The position numbers and the translations under genes were made by a program. The notes beneath the pieces were generated by a model, which saw nothing but the letters and a program-made list of their open reading frames with translations, made no database searches and was not told where the DNA came from. A DNA stretch of 64,000 nt from Rattus norvegicus (lineage: Eukaryota; Chordata; Mammalia; Rodentia; Muridae). The stretch is from NCBI RefSeq assembly GCF_036323735.1, contig NC_086024.1, forward strand, positions 70,362,924 to 70,426,923. Direction: 5' to 3'. Positions 59,709 to 64,000 of the stretch are shown here, piece by piece (position 1 is the first letter of the stretch; each line of letters opens with the position of its first letter).

Positions 59709-61338
59709 ATAAATGCCTATTCTCTTTCCCCCAACCACAATCATTCTCTACTATCTGAAGACAGAAAACTATATCTAGTCTCAATTTTCAAATAAATGTG
59801 TACAATATTAATTTGTGTTTAAATTAAGAATTCTACTTTGTGGGTTTCTGGGAAACATAGAATCTGTGTCAGGTTTTCACGTTTGTCATTTTATGAATGT
59901 GTTACTTGCAAATATTTGAGCAATTAAAATAATAGAATTGTAAAATATTTTCTGTAGGGATACTCAGAGCACTAGTGTATATTATTATTATTACAACATT
60001 ATAAAATTGTAATAAGCAATCAAACAGTAATATAAATTAAGAGAAAAGTTTAAAAGTAGTACACAAATGTAGGGAGGATTAATTGTGAGTTTCAAAAGTG
60101 ACTGCAAGCTTGATTAAATGCAAAGACAAACACAAATCAGGCTGAGCACGTTTGTCTTTGCAAAAAAGAATGATAAAAATGTTTGGTAATAAAATGAAAC
60201 TGCTTGTAAGTCATTTAAGAATAATGGCTTAACCTTGGGTGGTTTTATTGCTTCTATAACTTTAAAGCTATGACCCAGTGTTTTGTGTGTGCTTTCTTGT
60301 AAAGTTATAACCTAATTATGAACTGAGCAAGTATGACAGGGCTTCTATGAATCTATAACAGTCTCCAACTCTGATGCTTAAAGCTCTGCTAATGAAGGCT
60401 GCATGCGCTGACTATCAATGGTGAGAGATTAGCTACCATAGTGTAGTGAAGTGAAAGGGAAATTGGTTCTGCTCCCTCAGGGCTATGATTGGATTATTGT
60501 CAATGCAATATTTGACCAAAAATACTTTTTAGAAATAAAATAAAATGATTGAGTACAGAAATCTATTCCTGAAAGTCCAAGTATATTTTAAATGATTAAA
60601 AATTATTATATATTGTATGTTCCACTTATACGTCCTTTCAACACTTGAACCTTTACTGTCCTATCATTATTTCATCACAACTTAATAATAATGTCAGAGA
60701 AAATTAAACATATTTATAAGTATATGTGTGTACAAATGGATGAGGGTATTTTGTTATTAATGAAGTAATAAGGACATGATATAATTAGTTTTTCTACTAT
60801 GTTGTATATATAATAGCTGATTTTCAGTTTGTTAGTCTCTGTCCATTTCAATAATTTTGTATTCTAGATTGCTGCACTAGACTACTTTACCAAGGACTTT
60901 TTTGGAACCCAAGGCAAAGTAGGTGTCTAAGCTATAAAACTATGATAAAGCTTCTATTTTTCACTTTCATCTCTCCTATTCCTAAGTGCAAATATTAGTT
61001 ATATCTGAAATCAAAAAATATGCAAATTCACATCGAAGTTTGAATGTGTGATGTTAAATATTTAGAAAAGCTTGGAAAATTTATTAGTATGATTAAAAAT
61101 ATGCTTATGTATCAGCACTACAAATAGAGTTATAAATCTGTAATTTAAAATATCTCTCAAATTAAAGTGCATCAAGTTAGAAGTACAAAGAAAGTTGCAC
61201 CTACTAAGAAAATTTCCTGCTCATAGACTATAAATCCATTATTTAACATGCTAAAAGTAAAGGGTGCAGATGCAATTAAACTAGCTAATCTGTCACATTT
61301 CAAACAGGAAGATTTCTCTGGTTTGTCAAGCTTTAAAA

Positions 61339-61341
<3 letters not shown>
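59709..61341. other. AT-rich gene-free stretch
   Basis: Nothing recognised. Confidence 0.4.

Positions 61342-61371
<30 letters not shown>
61342..61371. repeat. (TA)n microsatellite
   Basis: A pure run of about 29 bp. Confidence 0.96.
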
Positions 61372-61374
<3 letters not shown>

Positions 61375-62149
61375 ATTAGAAAAAAAAGGGTTAATCAACA
61401 AGGAAGTCAAAGAAATTGGAAGCACAAGGATGTCTTTATGAACTTAGGTATATATGCATATACATATGCGTATTTAACAAGTAAAAAAGCAGAAAGCATG
61501 ACTTTGAACAAGAGTAAGAAAAGGTTTATTAGAGGGTGTGGATGGAAAAAATGGGTGACGGGAACAATTATTTTTTAACTATAATATATGAAAAAAATAA
61601 TTTCCAAATGAGGAATTCAACATTTTATATTTTACTTGACTAACAAAGCAATACGTCAAGTAAACTGGGGTTTAAAAAACAAAATTGTGCCCAAAGACAA
61701 AGAATCTTGAAAGAGGCTCATTAATAGCCAGGAGATACCTGCTGCTCCTACTGTAAATTATGGCTTCTCCCATCAATTTCACAAATATAACTCAATAAAG
61801 TACTATTATCAAAAAATAAATTGGATAGATGTTATATATTTAATAATTTTATAAAAACAGCAAGATAAGCTATATATGGATTTATATGGAATAATCAAAT
61901 ACATTTTAGTCTAAGAGATGTGGATAATTGCTTTCACCATTCAGAGGGAAAGAAATTACAACTGAATGTAGTTTGGAAGGACTCTTAGAATAATTGACAA
62001 ATTGACTTCATTGAATCAATTTCATCATTTATTTTGATGAGTAATTGCAAGTGTTAATTTCTTTGCCATTGACTGAAGTTCAGAATTATACTTGACAGCT
62101 CTTCTATAGTCACAGAGTGGGAAATTTGTAGGGAAAAGGCAGAGTACAC

Positions 62150-62150
<1 letters not shown>
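61372..62150. other. AT-rich gene-free stretch
   Basis: Nothing recognised. Confidence 0.4.

Positions 62151-62214
<64 letters not shown>
62151..62214. repeat. (TATC)16 tetranucleotide microsatellite
   Basis: About 16 uninterrupted TCTA units, then a TACC variant and AT-rich flank. It is the kind of locus used as a length marker. Confidence 0.97.
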
Positions 62215-62638
62215 CCTATAGATATAATTTATATACACTATATAGGTTCCTAGATATATAAATACATATATAGAAATAGATATACACTTAAAATACACAC
62301 ATGGACACATAAAATCTTTTGTTGTCAAGAGATATTCTTGTATATCATTTCATATTAATATATCAAGGATTGTATTAGTTAACAATATGTTGAAATAGAC
62401 TCCTTCATAACATGTCTCTAAGTTTTTTAAAACTTATTGTTTGAACCTTCATATATGTATATTATATATTTTATGCATATACAATCCTCATTATTATCCT
62501 CTCATTTCTTCTGATTCTCCACTTATTCTAAAATGCCTTCCACATAGTCTCAGATTTTATTTGCTTTCACTAAAATAAAATTCCACCTTATCAATGATAA
62601 ACAAACTAAGTGAATTTCCAAAGTCATCCACATATATA

Positions 62639-62646
62639 CTTTAAGC
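62639..62646. repeat. 8-bp target-site duplication of hAT element, left
   Basis: CTTTAAGC, partner of CTTTAAAA at 62907-62914 (six of eight bases agree). Confidence 0.6.
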
Positions 62647-62906
62647 CAGCAGTTCTCAAACTTCCTAATGATGCAACCCTTTAATCCACTAAATTTTGTT
62701 GTGGTTTATGGTTGTAATGAACCTAACCATGGACATTTTATTTTCTAGTTCATAATTGTAATTTTGCTACTGTTATGACTCATAATCTAAATATCTGTAG
62801 TTCTGAATGATCTTAAATGAGCTGCATAATGGTTGTCTTACCCACCCAGCCACCAATCCCCCATCCCCACCAAAAGAGTTCACAACTCACAGATCAAAAA
62901 CCACTG
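62647..62906 (+). mobile_element. URR1-like non-autonomous hAT (Charlie) DNA transposon
   Basis: The left end CAGCAGTTCTCAAACTTCC and right end ATCAAAAACCACTG are diverged forms of the terminal inverted repeats of rodent URR1/MER5-type hAT elements (CAGNGGTTCTCAA). The body has TAATGATGCAACCCTTTAAT, GTAATTTTGCTACTGTTATGA and AAATATCTGTAGTTCTGAATG in the expected order. About 260 bp, with 8-bp near-duplications as expected for hAT. No transposase is encoded. Confidence 0.8.
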
Positions 62907-62914
62907 CTTTAAAA

Positions 62915-64000
62915 TTTCAGCATATCTTTTGAGTAAGGCTAATACAGATGACTTTAATATTTCCTAAATTTGTCTCTAAATTGCTTTCATATGCCTAATT
63001 CTATGCAAGTTTGTGTGTTCAATTATGAATATATAATGAAAAATCTAAGTGTAGTGTATTCACCCTTTGCCAGGTAATGAAAGGATTTTACTCATTTCTT
63101 TTTAACTTTCTCAACACTTTCGATAGCTTTGTTATTTTTTTCTGAACAATTATGAGCAAAATATGAACAGCAGTGTTTGTAGGACATAATGCACACTCTA
63201 CTGACTTATCAAATTTTACTCTTCATAGGCTAAACTCTTAATCACCTCTCTGTTTCAAACCTCTACTTTGAAGCCAAGCGTGCCAGTGATGACTGTCAGA
63301 TATCTGTATTAATATATCTTCTCACTAGATTAAATTCTGAATACATTGATTTTCAGATAGGGTCAGCCTAGTGGGGTTTGAAGCCAGCAAATTTTAGGAT
63401 GTTTTTCTTGATGGCATGAGAACTTACAATATTTCATAAACTTCATGGACAGTGCAGGCATTTTCCTTATGCTAAAAAGTTGACCTTTAATAGAAAGCAT
63501 TGTGTTCTGTAAACTTAGAAATATTCAAAGTGTTGGTTGCACCTTTTCTTTTTCTCATGGCTTGTTTTCTCTTTGCTGTTGCAGTAAAGTGAATAAGTCA
63601 AGTCATAGTGTCATACAAGAATGTCAATTACTAAATACACTCAAAGGAAGACCTTGACTGATTGATTGATTATGAAAAGTGCTCGGAATCCATCTTTCAT
63701 TATGTAAGTTGATGTTACTATTGAAATCTGGTGAAGTTATATAGTGTTACTCTCGAGAAACTTTTACCTTTGTAGTAATGTTATGCACAAATGATGAGTT
63801 CTAAGTAAGAATACTTTGAATTGGTAGAAAATTACTGGCTTTTATAATAAAAGGGGGCATTTATTTTATTTATTTTAGTGTCTTTATCTTTCCCTTATGA
63901 CCTATTATGAAGGTACAAAAGGTAAATTTTAAATTATTTCCACAGATACTTCATTACATTTCTTTATTGCTTAATATGGTATATAAAAGAGTAGAGAAGA
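62915..64000. other. AT-rich gene-free stretch
   Basis: No gene or repeat recognised up to the window end. Confidence 0.4.

Overview
This is mammalian, almost certainly rat (Rattus), DNA. The species call rests on three things. A tRNA-like ID SINE of the BC1-derived type that is abundant in rat lies at 56012-56097 with perfect flanking duplications. A nest of relatively young rodent L1 retrotransposons carries rat-type 5' UTR sequence and an ORF1 with a variable coiled coil. Rodent-only repeats (B1/B2-like SINEs, Lx-type L1 3' UTRs, a URR1-like hAT element) are scattered around. I found no host protein-coding exon and no operon, CRISPR array or prokaryotic feature. The window looks like an AT-rich, gene-poor stretch (intergenic or deep intronic) whose recognisable content is transposable elements and microsatellites.

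Layout. 1-9.7 kb: AT-rich DNA with a B1 remnant, B2-like SINEs, decayed L1 pieces, a ~490-bp CA-rich microsatellite (7198-7691) and an old L1 3' UTR (8165-9400). 9.7-13 kb: two truncated L1 3' fragments and an AT-rich palindrome cluster. 13.19-35.79 kb: a Russian-doll stack of four L1 copies, all with sense on the minus strand. An old near-full-length L1 (A; 13190-14883 plus 31633-35790) was split by a full-length L1 (D; 14892-15479 plus 25962-31622). D was split by a 10.5-kb block (15480-25946) made of a 3' L1 half (B) and a full-length L1 (C). C still has a complete 380-codon ORF1 and an ORF2 damaged by only a few point changes. 35.8-41.4 kb: AT-rich DNA with a SINE, an old L1 3' UTR piece and another decayed rodent repeat. 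41.4-44.7 kb: an ancient L1 ORF2 interrupted by a younger L1 3' end. 45.2-49.9 kb: microsatellites, an Lx 3' UTR, and an L1 with a 5' inversion (twin priming) that hosts a TA/TG/TA microsatellite. 49.9-52.4 kb: AT-rich DNA with a GA tract. 52.46-54.84 kb: a second 5'-inverted L1, itself interrupted by another L1 3' end. 54.8-64 kb: AT-rich DNA with the ID SINE, ancient L1 ORF2, a truncated U4 snRNA pseudogene (59639-59708), a TATC microsatellite and the hAT element (62647-62906).

How the parts relate. The only coding capacity is that of L1: ORF1 protein (RNA-binding trimer) and ORF2 protein (endonuclease plus reverse transcriptase), which copy L1 RNA and also mobilise SINEs and small RNAs. 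The ID SINE and U4 pseudogene are products of that machinery in trans. The most informative result is the insertion and rearrangement history that can be read from target-site duplications and TT/AAAA junctions in the 13-36 kb stack. I do not see a new molecular system here.
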